The position numbers and the translations under genes were made by a program. 64,000 nt of DNA, from NCBI RefSeq assembly GCF_016862115.1, contig NZ_BOMI01000065.1, forward strand, positions 1 through 64,000, in the 5' to 3' direction. Shown here piece after piece: positions 49,501 through 56,960 of this stretch. The notes beneath the pieces are model-generated. The model was not told where the DNA came from. It saw only the letters and a program-made list of their open reading frames with translations, and ran no database searches. The stretch is from Paractinoplanes deccanensis. Its GTDB lineage: Bacteria > Actinomycetota > Actinomycetes > Mycobacteriales > Micromonosporaceae. The first letter of the stretch is position 1. Every line of letters begins with the position of its first letter.

Positions 49501-49588
49501 GCCCGGTGGCCCGCAGCGCGCGGAGCCGTGCCGGGTCGGTCAGCCTGTCCGAGCCGCCCACTGCGGGGCCGGGGTGCCGCGAAGCCAT
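46484..49588 (-). CDS. soluble multi-GAF/PAS sensor histidine kinase
   Basis: A 1034-residue kinase from ATG 49588. Order: GAF-type sensor (about 35-200, with FLSTVGVP ... APCRHVVESDAPLIV ... AYAGFPLRS), PAS (about 215-330), second GAF (365-515), PAS (525-640), PAS (650-775), then HisKA with the phospho-accepting His810 in GMLGHEIGNPLSS, and HATPase (VHDNGPGVPE, GTGLGLYIV). No membrane helix is visible, so it is cytoplasmic. No response regulator is adjacent. A 36-base tandem duplication lies in the first GAF. A TTG start at 49642 is possible but weaker. It ends close to the ArsR operators. Confidence 0.9.
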   Translation of the reverse strand: MASRHPGPAVGGSDRLTDPARLRALRATGLMNGPSHGTPVLDRLTRLAARLAGAPVAAISLIGDSRQVFLSTVGVPTRESELGPAGVPTRESELGPAGVPAQRAVGERRDERPDSPLAHAPCRHVVESDAPLIVTDARSDGRVRDRAAVTELGVAAYAGFPLRSPRGETLGAFCVVDVVPREWTADELSTLEDLAAAAECELAARLAETENRAREARAQARLDTAGAVSADRVEARFRSMVESSPIGVALVGLDGSWLRVNNAVAAITGYEPDELLAGNYHSIIHPADLDATLDMVTRMIAGEAHSIRLQKRYIRKDGSWVWCMLSAVLLRDDDGRPLHFLLQMVDIDVERRSQDQADAQAARETYRLRTTISIQREVAAAASDRGKALRLLAERTLTAIAGDGCVVGLVDGTVLRDAAGAGSLANRELFAAPIDGSLAGLVVRTRKTLRSDDTATDPRVQREMCQELGMRSLVSAPLLVDGEPLGVLTVSSGRPYAFDDADAQQLTLLADALAGVLRHAEAVALLQHSEARFRSAFDNSPLGMLLISLMPESLGTVLQANSAMAAITGYSAVELTGRLVHHLHHPASHAETDRHLLELSGGDADTVKVSERYRHAGGHTVWVQIHGTVVRDEAGRPLYLVTQVQDVTARRAIDEQLRQRAQLLDLTQDAVIVRDLTGHVLYWNPAAERVYGWPAETAIGQVLDRLLGTEWTGGENRESVTETLLRDGLWAGTIEHRRADGRRLTVLSRKAVQYDSEGNPVAILSLNTDITASREAERARDAAIADLAERNQQLEAANQLKQDLIGMLGHEIGNPLSSILGYTETLTDAWDVLPAERQRAMLQAVDRNAHLLDGIVREVLAMVTVDAGKLTAAPEPVDVRSHLEAVLTAPDPGVRAMDRFGVSSRARVRLECPEGLVASVQPGHLSQMLTNLISNAAKYGGGATALTAEARGSTARIVVHDNGPGVPEELRPHLFSRFARAECTARTVKGTGLGLYIVRELARANGGDLGYEPAPQGGSLFVITLPLDATSRLL
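49289..49370. repeat. 36-base tandem repeat inside the kinase gene
   Basis: Two complete 36-base copies (49289-49324 and 49325-49360) plus a 10-base third start differ at only a few bases. They encode, in the minus frame, repeats of GVPTRESELGPA followed by GVPA. The period is a multiple of three, so copy-number change keeps the frame. It lies in the loop after the first beta strands of the N-terminal GAF domain. Confidence 0.85.
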
Positions 49589-49640
49589 GCCGGGTCTATC
49601 GGTCGCACCGCATGCCACCTTGAGGCAACCCGGCCGCAAC

Positions 49641-49670
49641 AAAAAAGAGCCCGGCCGAGCACAGCCGGGC
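49641..49670 (-). terminator. intrinsic terminator of the 52-residue gene
   Basis: GCCCGGC (49649-49655) and GCCGGGC (49664-49670) form a 7-base-pair stem with an 8-base loop; read on the minus strand it is followed by six T residues (complement of 49641-49646). It lies 15 bases after the stop codon of the small gene, and upstream of the kinase start, so it should separate the two transcripts. Confidence 0.85.
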
Positions 49671-49684
49671 CCCTCTCGCGCAGT

Positions 49685-49843
49685 TCAGGGGAGCTTCACG
49701 TCGCTGTTGCCGTGGAAGTCCTGCGGCTCGCCCTCGCCGCCGGCCTCCGGGTCACGGTGGCCCAGCGCGGTCTCGCCCGGCAGCTCCTCGACGCGCTCCT
49801 TGGCCAGCTCCTCGAGCTCTTCACGCTTCTCGGCGTCGCTCAT
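49685..49843 (-). CDS. small acidic protein (52 aa)
   Basis: ATG at 49843 with GGAGG six bases upstream, stop at 49685, and an intrinsic terminator directly after: a complete monocistronic unit. The product has a glutamate-rich helix (MSDAEKREELEELAKERVEE) then GETALGHRDPEAGGE and the C-terminus DFHGNSDVKLP. It resembles small actinobacterial proteins of unknown function; no cysteine or membrane helix. The strong signals for expression make it a probable real gene despite its size. Confidence 0.75.
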   Translation of the reverse strand: MSDAEKREELEELAKERVEELPGETALGHRDPEAGGEGEPQDFHGNSDVKLP

Positions 49844-50011
49844 GACGTACCTCCTGCTTGATCTTGATCTTGATCAGTACGAGGTCGAAACTACCCCCGC
49901 GGAGCGGCCCTGAACCGGCCCCGAGACGGGCGTCACGTCGCCGACCGGACAACGATCAAGCTCGATGTCATGGAACGATGGCTGAACCTGTTTCCGACCC
50001 CGGAGGACGAC

Positions 50012-51571
50012 ATGTCCGTTTCGACTCCGACGCGTCGCAAGGTCGCCGTCCGAGCCGGCATTGCGCTCGCCACCCTGTCCGCCGTCATCGCCGCTCCCCT
50101 GCCCGCCGTCGCCGCCCCGGCGGCCGCGCCCTCACTCAGCTGGTCCGCCTGCACCGAGGAGGACCTCGCCGGCTATCAGTGCGCGACCACCGAGGTGCCG
50201 CTCGACCACGACCGGCCCGGCGGCCCCACCACCACGATCGCGCTCGCCCGCCGCCCGGCCGGCGACCCCGCCCAGCGCATCGGCACCATCTTCGTCAACC
50301 CGGGCGGCCCCGGCGGCGCCGGCCGCTTCATGGCCACGATCGCCGGCCAGCTCGTCTCGGCCGACGTGCTCGCCCGCTTCGACATCGTCGGCTTCGACCC
50401 GCGCGGCATCGGGGCGAGCGACCCGTTGCAGTGCTTCGCCACCGACGCCGAGGCCGAGGCTCTCCTGGCGCAGATGAAGTACGTGCCGCTGAGCAAACAG
50501 GACATCGCGAGCACGCTGCGCGCCAACTACGCGTACACGGAGGGCTGCAAGCGCAACGCCGGCCCGCTGCTCGAGCACATGAGCACGCTCAACGTGGCGA
50601 AGGACCTCGACCTGCTGCGCCGGCGCGTCGGCGACGCCAAGCTGTCGTACATCGGCTACTCGTACGGCACGCACCTCGGCGCCACCTACGTGAACCTCTT
50701 CCCGGGCAAGGTGCGCGCGGTCGTGCTCGACGGCAACGTCGACCCGGACCAGCGCGCCAACCGCCGGCTGGCCAACAAGTTCGACCGGGCCGGCGGCTTC
50801 GAGCTGGCGCTCGACGGGTTCCTGCGCGCCTGCGACGCGGCCGGTCCCGCCTGCGCGCTCTCCGGCGACGCCCGGGCGAAGTACGAGAAGGTGCGGCTCC
50901 GCTTCCGGCAGGGCCCGGTCACGCTCCCCGGCTACGGCGTGGTCACCATCGACGACCTCACCAGCTTCGTCTCGTCGACCATGTACGACGTCGCGGCGTT
51001 CCCCGAGGCTGCCGAGGTGCTGCGGCTCGCGTACGACACCATCACCGGGGCGCCCGCGGTCCTCAAGGCCCCCACCAGGGATCTGAAGGCGGTGCCCGCC
51101 CGCGGTGGCATGCCGGACGCGTACTCGTACACCGGCAACGACGCCTTCTTCGCCGTGAACTGCGCCGACGCTCCGCTGCCGCGCAACCCGGCGCTCTACC
51201 CCGGCTTCGCCAAGGTCTTCGAGGCCGCGCATCCCACCTTCGGGCGCGCGGAGGCGTTCGGTGAGGTCGGCTGCGCCAACTGGCCGCGCGTCACCGAGCG
51301 CTACGCCGGCCCGTGGGACCGCAAGACGTCGGCGACGGTCCTGCTGGTCAACCCGACGTACGACCCGGCGACCCGCTACGACTTCGCCCGCCGGATGGAG
51401 CGCGAGCTGGGCAACGCCCGCCTGCTCACGATGACCGGCTTCGGCCACACGAGCAGCTTCAGCGCGTGCGTCACCGACTGGTACACGAAGTACCTGATCG
51501 CCGGCACCGTGCCGCCGAAGGGCACGGTCTGCGAGCAGGACCGCGCGCCGTTCCCCGCGGCGAACTCTTAG
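50012..51571 (+). CDS. secreted tripeptidyl-aminopeptidase-like alpha/beta hydrolase (SlpD/E family)
   Basis: A 519-residue exported hydrolase from ATG 50012 (GGAGGA upstream). A Sec/Tat-like signal covers about 1-40. The catalytic domain has FVNPGGPGGAGRFM (oxyanion region), FDPRGIGASDPLQC, and nucleophile motif IGYSYGTHLG with Ser217. NPTYDPATRYDFARRM and GFGHTSSFSACV near the C-terminus supply the Asp and His as in TAP-type proteins. Streptomyces SlpD/SlpE and tripeptidyl aminopeptidase release N-terminal tripeptides outside the cell. An upstream in-frame start at 49970 is less likely. Confidence 0.88.
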   Translation: MSVSTPTRRKVAVRAGIALATLSAVIAAPLPAVAAPAAAPSLSWSACTEEDLAGYQCATTEVPLDHDRPGGPTTTIALARRPAGDPAQRIGTIFVNPGGPGGAGRFMATIAGQLVSADVLARFDIVGFDPRGIGASDPLQCFATDAEAEALLAQMKYVPLSKQDIASTLRANYAYTEGCKRNAGPLLEHMSTLNVAKDLDLLRRRVGDAKLSYIGYSYGTHLGATYVNLFPGKVRAVVLDGNVDPDQRANRRLANKFDRAGGFELALDGFLRACDAAGPACALSGDARAKYEKVRLRFRQGPVTLPGYGVVTIDDLTSFVSSTMYDVAAFPEAAEVLRLAYDTITGAPAVLKAPTRDLKAVPARGGMPDAYSYTGNDAFFAVNCADAPLPRNPALYPGFAKVFEAAHPTFGRAEAFGEVGCANWPRVTERYAGPWDRKTSATVLLVNPTYDPATRYDFARRMERELGNARLLTMTGFGHTSSFSACVTDWYTKYLIAGTVPPKGTVCEQDRAPFPAANS

Positions 51572-51677
51572 GGTGCATCCCGGACAATGCCGGCGGGCGT
51601 CCGCGCCGCATCGGCGCTATCAGAGCTCGTTCGTGCCGGTGGCGCCGGACGCCTTCGGCCGGGACTAGCCTGCGTGG

Positions 51678-52619
51678 ATGGAGCCCACCCCCTCCCCGCG
51701 CACGAGACTCTCCGCGTGGCCCTCGGAGAGGGAGCCTTCGCTGCGGTGGAAGATGGGCGAGGCCGTCGCACCCGACGACATCCGTTCCTCAGCGCGGGTC
51801 CGCGCCATTCTCGACGCGGCCGCCGCACCCGGCGTCTACGCCAAGTGGCAGGGCGCCCACTGGGCCCTCGCGGCGCTGGCCGACCTCGGCTACCCGCCCG
51901 GTGACCCCGCCCTGCATCCGCTGCGCGAGCGGGTTCTGGCCGCCTGGCTCGACGACGCGTACTACGTGGAGTTCGAAGCCTCCTCGAAGTCCACGGCCTA
52001 CGGCCGGCGCGGCATGCCCGTCGTGCGGGGCCGCCACCGATGCCACGCCTCCCAGCAGGGCAACGCCCTCTGGTACCTGACCCGGCTCGGCCTGGCCGAC
52101 GAACGCTGCGACGCCCTCGCCGAGCGCCTGCTCCACTGGCAGTGGCCCGACGGCGGATGGAACTGCGACAAGAACCCCGCGGCGGACACGTCGTCGTTCT
52201 GCGAGACCCTGCTGCCGATGCGCGGCCTGGCAGCCCACGGCCTGATCACCGAGGCGAAGCGGGCCGCCGAGGTCTTCCTGACCCGCCGGCTGGCCTTCCG
52301 GGTCAGCGACGGCTCGCTGATCCATCCGGAGTTCACCAAGCTGCACTACCCGCTCTACTGGCATTACGACATCCTGGGCGGCCTGAAGGCCCTCGCCGAT
52401 CTCGGCCTGCTCGGCGACCCCCGCTGCGCCGACGCCCTCGACCTGCTCGAGTCCCTGCAAGTCGACGGCGGTTGGCCGGCACACGCCCGCTACTACACCA
52501 CCACGACACCCGACCCGGTCGACTGGGGCGGCACCAGCACACGCCGCCCCAACCCCTGGGTCACCGCCGACGCCCTGCACGTCCTGCACACCGCCGGCCG
52601 CCGGTCCGGCAACCGGTGA
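51678..52619 (+). CDS. terpene-cyclase-fold (prenyltransferase/squalene-oxidase repeat) protein
   Basis: A 313-residue alpha/alpha-barrel-like protein. Repeats with QW-type motifs are visible: LLHWQWPDGGWNCDKNP near 158, LLESLQVDGGWPAHARYY near 262, and earlier NALWYLTRLGL. These are the structural repeats of squalene-hopene cyclases and prenyltransferases, but the protein is half their length and lacks the DXDD catalytic motif, so it is probably not a cyclase. Similar short proteins in actinobacteria are annotated only as repeat proteins. Start at ATG 51678 is plausible; later ATG codons are possible. Confidence 0.72.
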   Translation: MEPTPSPRTRLSAWPSEREPSLRWKMGEAVAPDDIRSSARVRAILDAAAAPGVYAKWQGAHWALAALADLGYPPGDPALHPLRERVLAAWLDDAYYVEFEASSKSTAYGRRGMPVVRGRHRCHASQQGNALWYLTRLGLADERCDALAERLLHWQWPDGGWNCDKNPAADTSSFCETLLPMRGLAAHGLITEAKRAAEVFLTRRLAFRVSDGSLIHPEFTKLHYPLYWHYDILGGLKALADLGLLGDPRCADALDLLESLQVDGGWPAHARYYTTTTPDPVDWGGTSTRRPNPWVTADALHVLHTAGRRSGNR

Positions 52620-52649
52620 CGCGTGCCTGGTGACGAATGAGCCTCTGCG

Positions 52650-53420
52650 CTATTGCAAGTAGAAGCAGCGGTCCGGGTGGACCGGCGCCAGCTCGAACCC
52701 GAGGGCGTGGTGCAGGTGGTAGCCGTCCGGTGAAGGGAAGGCGACGGCCTGGACGGCACCCTGGCGAGCGGCGGCCGCGAGCCGGACGCGGGTGAGCGCG
52801 GTGCCGATGCCGTGGCGGCGCCGGCCTGTGGTGACGCAACAGTGGACGAGCCACACGGCGTCCTCGAACTGGAACGAGGTCGCGGCTCCGACCGGAACAC
52901 CCTGATGGTGGGCGGTCCAGTGCCGGATCGGACTGCCGGGCCCGAAGCCGAGGCGGGCGGCGACGTCGACGCGGCGGTCGAGTTCGCCGGGTTCGCCCCA
53001 CCAGCCGTCGTCGGCGTACACGCGCTGGTTCTCCCGCAGCGCCTGGACGTCGGTCACCTCGCTGATCTGCCACGCCGGCGCGACGTCGTGGTCGAGGCCG
53101 GCCAGAGGGCGGCCCATGTTGTGCCCGGTGCGCTCCGGTTTCAGTCCTCGGTCGATCAGCCGGGCGGTCGCCTCCGGACCCGGCGGGCCGGTGACGAGCA
53201 CCGAGGCGGGCACGGCCTTCTCGCGCAGCCAGTCGAGCAGCGCGTCCAGCTCGTCGGAGCCGGCAACCGACGGGTCGATGACGGCGCCGTTCTCGCTGTT
53301 GGAGTGCAGGCCCGTCGACACCGCGAACCCATCCCCGACGCTGGTCTGCGCGAAGCCGCCGGCGGCCAAGGCGCGAAACCACGCCGCCTGCGTCCGGAGC
53401 GCCAATCCAGAGATGTCCAC
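52650..53420 (-). CDS. GNAT family N-acetyltransferase
   Basis: A 256-residue protein. The C-terminal half is a GNAT domain: WLVHCCVTTGRRRHGIGTAL contains strand beta-4 and the R-x-x-G-x-G acetyl-CoA loop, followed by AAAARQGAVQAVAFPSPDG and HHALGFEL. The N-terminal ~110 residues are a divergent, possibly substrate-binding half. The acceptor is unknown. It is convergent with the cyclase-fold gene and lies next to an IS630-type element. Confidence 0.83.
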   Translation of the reverse strand: MDISGLALRTQAAWFRALAAGGFAQTSVGDGFAVSTGLHSNSENGAVIDPSVAGSDELDALLDWLREKAVPASVLVTGPPGPEATARLIDRGLKPERTGHNMGRPLAGLDHDVAPAWQISEVTDVQALRENQRVYADDGWWGEPGELDRRVDVAARLGFGPGSPIRHWTAHHQGVPVGAATSFQFEDAVWLVHCCVTTGRRRHGIGTALTRVRLAAAARQGAVQAVAFPSPDGYHLHHALGFELAPVHPDRCFYLQ

Positions 53421-53552
53421 AAACGCAGGCTAGACCGATCAGGTAATCCGCACTGCCCACCCACCTCTTCCCCGCGGCTTCCGCCACGGACAACGCGCAC
53501 CGATCCGCCGCCGCAGCCGCTCTTGCCCCTTGGAGCGCCGTCGCCCCAGCTA

Positions 53553-54464
53553 GACCCCTTTCGGGGTGGAGGTCTCGTTCGAGTCCTTTGTGAGTCTTCT
53601 GGGGGATCGACGTCGTTGGGTGTTTTCGGTTGTTCTGGGTGTATGCGGTACGGCGATGGTGGTGGTGTTGATCAGGCGGAACGGGCACGGCGGGAGCAGG
53701 TCCGGCAGAGCGCGGCGGAGTTGTTCGCGCAGGGGTTGCGGGCGGTCGAGGTCGCGGCGCGGTTGCAGGTGTCGGCGAAGTCGGCGTATCAGTGGCGGCG
53801 TGCGTGGGTGCTGCGGGTCTGGTGTCTAAGGGCGCGTCGGGTCCGGACCCGAAACTGCCGGACGTGCAGTTGGCCCGGTTGTCCGAACGTCTCGAACAGG
53901 GCCCGGCCGCGGCCGGGTACGGCGATGATCAGCGGTGGACCCTCGCGCGGGTTGTCGCGCTGATCGCGACCATGTTCCATGTGAAAGTCGGTATCACCAC
54001 GGCGTGGCAGGCGATGCGCCGGCTTGGCTACTGCGTGCAGATGCCGATCCATCGCGGAATCGAGCGTGACGAGGCGGCGATCGAGCATTGGCGGCGGTAT
54101 CAGTGGCCGTCGCTAAAAGAGTCGCCGCCCGTACCGGGGCATGGATCTGTTTCGCTGACGAATGCGGGCAGACGTTAAGAGCGTCCAAGGCCACCACCTG
54201 GGCGCCGCGGGGTGTGACGCCGGTGGTGAAGGTGACCGCGAAGAGCAGCGCCCGGGTGTCCGAGCTCAACCCGGCCGAGAAGGTCTGGTCGACGATGAAA
54301 CGCAGCCTGGCCAACCACTGCCTGCGCACCGGCGCGGACCTGCTCACCGCGGTGAAGAACCGCCTCAAACGCCAGCAATACCGCCCCGCGCTGCTCGACG
54401 GCTACCTCACCGGAACGGGTCTATCCCCACCAACCCCGGCCAGACCCCAACCCCGAAAGGTGTC
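53553..54464. mobile_element. defective IS630-family insertion element
   Basis: A 912-base element between two TA dinucleotides (53551-53552 and 54465-54466), the target duplication made by IS630/Tc1-type elements. Terminal inverted repeats begin GACCCCTTTCGGGG at the left and, on the complement, GACACCTTTCGGGG at the right (one mismatch). The transposase inside is frame-broken and internally deleted. The element lies between the acetyltransferase gene and the CBM2 hydrolase gene and does not disrupt either. Confidence 0.85.
53643..54464 (+). pseudogene. IS630-type transposase, frameshifted and internally deleted
   Basis: The N-terminal helix-turn-helix (GLRAVEVAARLQVSAKSAYQ) starts at ATG 53643 in one frame. 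A frameshift near 53810 moves coding to LPDVQLARLSERLEQGPAAA ... DDQRWTLARVVALIATMFHV. A second shift near 54115 leads to GAWICFADECGQTLRASKAT, which holds the first catalytic aspartate/glutamate, and TTWAPRGVTPVVKVTAKSS. Then RVS joins directly to ELNPAEKVWSTMKRSLANH: about 60-80 residues including the second catalytic aspartate are missing. The enzyme must be inactive, though the element's ends remain. Confidence 0.85.
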
Positions 54465-54497
54465 TAGCCTCCGCCCGAGCGGGCGCGCCACCCGGGT

Positions 54498-54705
54498 GGG
54501 TTCGTCGCTCGGGCAGGTTCATTGCTCGGGCGAATTCGTCGCCCTGGCCCCGCGGGGGCGGGACCGTGTCGGGAGCTTACGCAGACCGCGCGTCGCTTGG
54601 GCGAGACCGCGCTCAGGCGTTTGCGCAACCGCACGCCGCCCGGACGAGACCGCGCTCGAACGCTTACGCAAACCGCACGCCGCCCGGACGAGATCGATGC
54701 TCAAG
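54498..54705. repeat. degenerate tandem repeats downstream of the CBM2 hydrolase gene
   Basis: Three diverged copies of a 42-45-base unit start near 54575, 54617 and 54662, sharing CGCA-ACCGC-CG-CG and GGACGAGA-CG cores; the last runs into the stop codon of the hydrolase gene at 54701. Just left, shorter repeats of about 17 bases (GGTTCGTCGCTCGGGCA and GGTTCATTGCTCGGGCG) lie at 54498-54540. No gene is supported here. Confidence 0.55.
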
Positions 54706-56764
54706 CGCTGGTGCAGACCGTTCCGTTCAGGGTGAAGACGGTCGGCAGGACGTTGGGGCCGCTGTAGGAGCCGACGAAGCCGGCATTCGTCGACGCGCCC
54801 GGTGCCAGGCCGGCGTCGCTCGTCACGCGGACGGTGCGGGACTCCTGGGTCCATGTCGCGTTCCAGCCGCTGCTGACGCTCTGCCATGTGGTGGGCCAGG
54901 TGAAGGCCAGCGTCCAGCCGTTGACGGCGTTCACCCCGTTGTTGGTGATGTCGACGGAGCCCACGAAGCCGTTGCCCCAGTCGTTGGTGTCGCGGAAGCT
55001 GACCGTGCAGCTCGCGTTCGCCGGCGTGCCCGTCGTGAACGTCACCGGCGGTGACGCGGCGGAGAGGCGCCCGGCAGTGTCACGGGCGAGCACGTTCAGC
55101 GTGTAACGGCGGCCCGGGTCGAGGTTGCGGACCGTCAGCGACGTGCCGGTGGTTTCGCCGAGCAGCTCGCTGATGCCGCCGTTCTGCCGGTACACCTCGT
55201 ACTTCACGCTGGCGGCCGTGGCGGGCCAGGAGATCGTGGCGGTGCGGTCCGTGGCGGTCGCGGTGGGCTGGGCGGGTGCCTTCGGCGCCACAGCGCCGGT
55301 GGTTGCCGGGTGCAGGGTGACCAGCTTGATGGCGTACGGCGGGAGGGTCTGCGCCGTTGCCGTGCTGCCCGTGCCCGTCGCCACGCCGTCGGCGCCGTTG
55401 GTGAACGTGGTGACCGCCGGTGCTGCCGACGCGGGGGCGAAGCCGTGGTAGTTCAGCGCGACCGTGTGCTCCGCGTCCGGGTCCTTGTTGATCAGCAGGA
55501 CGGCCAGGTCACCGTTGGCGCGTCGCACCGCGTGCGTGCTGACGAGGGCGTTGTCACTGCCCGTACCGACGAAACGGTCACCCGGCTTGGCGAAGTCGCC
55601 CATCAGCGACAGCGCGTGATAAGGCGCGAATGGCGTGTTCAGCGGCGGCTGGCAGACCGAGTTGTCGGCCGTGCAGTTGCCGCTGGAGAGCAGGCCGTAA
55701 TCGCCGTAGTCGGTGCGCCCGGCCACGGTGGAGACCGTGCCGAGGCCGTTGTGGACGTTCCACCAGTGCACGGTGAAGACGCCCTGGGCGAGCAAGCCGC
55801 TGTAGACGTCCGCGAGGAAGAGCGCGCCCGGCTGCGTGTTGCGCCCCACGTCGACGTTGGTCTCGGTCATGCTGATCTGGATGCGGTCGGCGCGCTCCCC
55901 CACGTACCGGCTGATCTGATCTCGCAGCAGGGAGACCGCGTCCTGGATGTGCGCCGTCTTGGTGAGCGCCTCCGCCGGCGTGCTGCCGCCCGGATACCAG
56001 TGCACGTCGACGAAGTCGATGGCCGCGCCGGCCCGCGTCAGGACCTCCTGGTTCCAGCTGCCCTGATCGCCGGAGCCGACGATGCCGTCCGGCCAGTTGC
56101 CCGGCATGGTGAGCACGGCACCCACCTTGATCGACGGGTCGACAGCCTTCATGGCTTGCGCGTACGCGACGACGTGTGCCGCATACTCCTTGGGGCTCTT
56201 GTCCGCGTGGTTGTCCGCCTCCCACGCCGACCCGTAGTGCCCGTTGCCGTAGTTCTCGTTGCCGATCGTCCAGTACGTCGCGCCGTAGCCCTTCTCGACG
56301 TTGGCGTAACGCACCCAGTCGGCGGCCTCCTGCGCCGTACCCGTCCCGTAGTTCGCGATGATCATCGGCTCGGCCCCGGTCCGCCGCGCGCCCGCCATGA
56401 ACGTGTCGAAGTCCGTCCCCGGCGCGACGTAGCCGCCGGGCGCGGTGTGGTCGCGCCAGTGGTAGATGTCCGCGTACGACCCGCCCGGGTAACGCACCAT
56501 CCGCACGCCGGCGTCGTTGAGCAGATCGGCCACCTCCGGCGTGCCGAGCTGCGAGTCCCAGATCGCGTGGTTGACACCGAGCGCCACATCGCCGACCGCG
56601 GCAAGCCCCGCCCGCACATCGACATCGACGCGTGTGGCCACGCCGGCAGCCGGCGCGGCCATTCCAGCGGCGGCCTGCGCACCGCCCGGCGCCACGGCGA
56701 CCGCGCCGGCCGCGACCATCACCGCGGCGACGGCCAACCCACGCCGAGCCAAAGAGAACAGCAC
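54701..56764 (-). CDS. secreted glycoside hydrolase (GH51-like, clan A) with Fn3 and CBM2 domains
   Basis: A 687-residue exported enzyme from GTG 56764 (GGAGG five bases upstream). A signal peptide covers about 1-30. The TIM barrel has MVRYPGGSYADIYHWRDH near 88, the acid/base motif WTIGNENYG (Glu170) and the nucleophile motif ISMTETNV (Glu301), the GH51/clan-A arrangement of arabinofuranosidases and related endoglucanases. A fibronectin type III domain (about 490-575) and a family 2 carbohydrate-binding module (about 585-687, cysteines at both ends, exposed tryptophans WTLAFTWPTTW, WNATWTQ) follow. A CebR-type operator lies upstream, so induction by cello-oligosaccharides is likely. Arabinofuranosidase versus glucanase activity is unresolved. 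Confidence 0.85.
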   Translation of the reverse strand: MLFSLARRGLAVAAVMVAAGAVAVAPGGAQAAAGMAAPAAGVATRVDVDVRAGLAAVGDVALGVNHAIWDSQLGTPEVADLLNDAGVRMVRYPGGSYADIYHWRDHTAPGGYVAPGTDFDTFMAGARRTGAEPMIIANYGTGTAQEAADWVRYANVEKGYGATYWTIGNENYGNGHYGSAWEADNHADKSPKEYAAHVVAYAQAMKAVDPSIKVGAVLTMPGNWPDGIVGSGDQGSWNQEVLTRAGAAIDFVDVHWYPGGSTPAEALTKTAHIQDAVSLLRDQISRYVGERADRIQISMTETNVDVGRNTQPGALFLADVYSGLLAQGVFTVHWWNVHNGLGTVSTVAGRTDYGDYGLLSSGNCTADNSVCQPPLNTPFAPYHALSLMGDFAKPGDRFVGTGSDNALVSTHAVRRANGDLAVLLINKDPDAEHTVALNYHGFAPASAAPAVTTFTNGADGVATGTGSTATAQTLPPYAIKLVTLHPATTGAVAPKAPAQPTATATDRTATISWPATAASVKYEVYRQNGGISELLGETTGTSLTVRNLDPGRRYTLNVLARDTAGRLSAASPPVTFTTGTPANASCTVSFRDTNDWGNGFVGSVDITNNGVNAVNGWTLAFTWPTTWQSVSSGWNATWTQESRTVRVTSDAGLAPGASTNAGFVGSYSGPNVLPTVFTLNGTVCTSA

Positions 56765-56787
56765 ATCAGCCTCCGCCAAGACCGAGC

Positions 56788-56805
56788 ATTGGGAGCGCTC
56801 CCAAT
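56788..56805. promoter_or_regulatory. CebR-type operator (perfect 18-base palindrome)
   Basis: ATTGGGAGCGCTCCCAAT is a perfect palindrome whose 14-base core TGGGAGCGCTCCCA (56790-56803) is the consensus site of CebR, the cellobiose/cellotriose-responsive LacI-type repressor of streptomycetes. It lies 23 bases upstream of the CBM2 hydrolase start. No cebR gene is in the window, so a distant regulator should act here. No second copy was seen near the GH3 gene. Confidence 0.87.
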
Positions 56806-56960
56806 ACTGGGCCGTCGAACGATGCCTGTCAATGCGCTCACTCGGTGATGGCGTAGGGCGGCACGCGGGCGCCGATTCCCTGGGCGCGGGAGGGGACCAG
56901 CGACGTTCACCAGCCGTTCGGGCCTGGTGTTCATCCGTCGGCGGCGCGCACGCTGACACC

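Noticed and set aside
46670..49861. 1063-codon plus-strand open frame opposite the histidine kinase
   Set aside because: Antisense shadow; the minus strand encodes conserved GAF, PAS, HisKA and HATPase domains.
51597..51680. possible terminator after the tripeptidyl-aminopeptidase-like gene
   Set aside because: Only weak dyad symmetry (GCCGGCGGG region) and no T-run, so not called.
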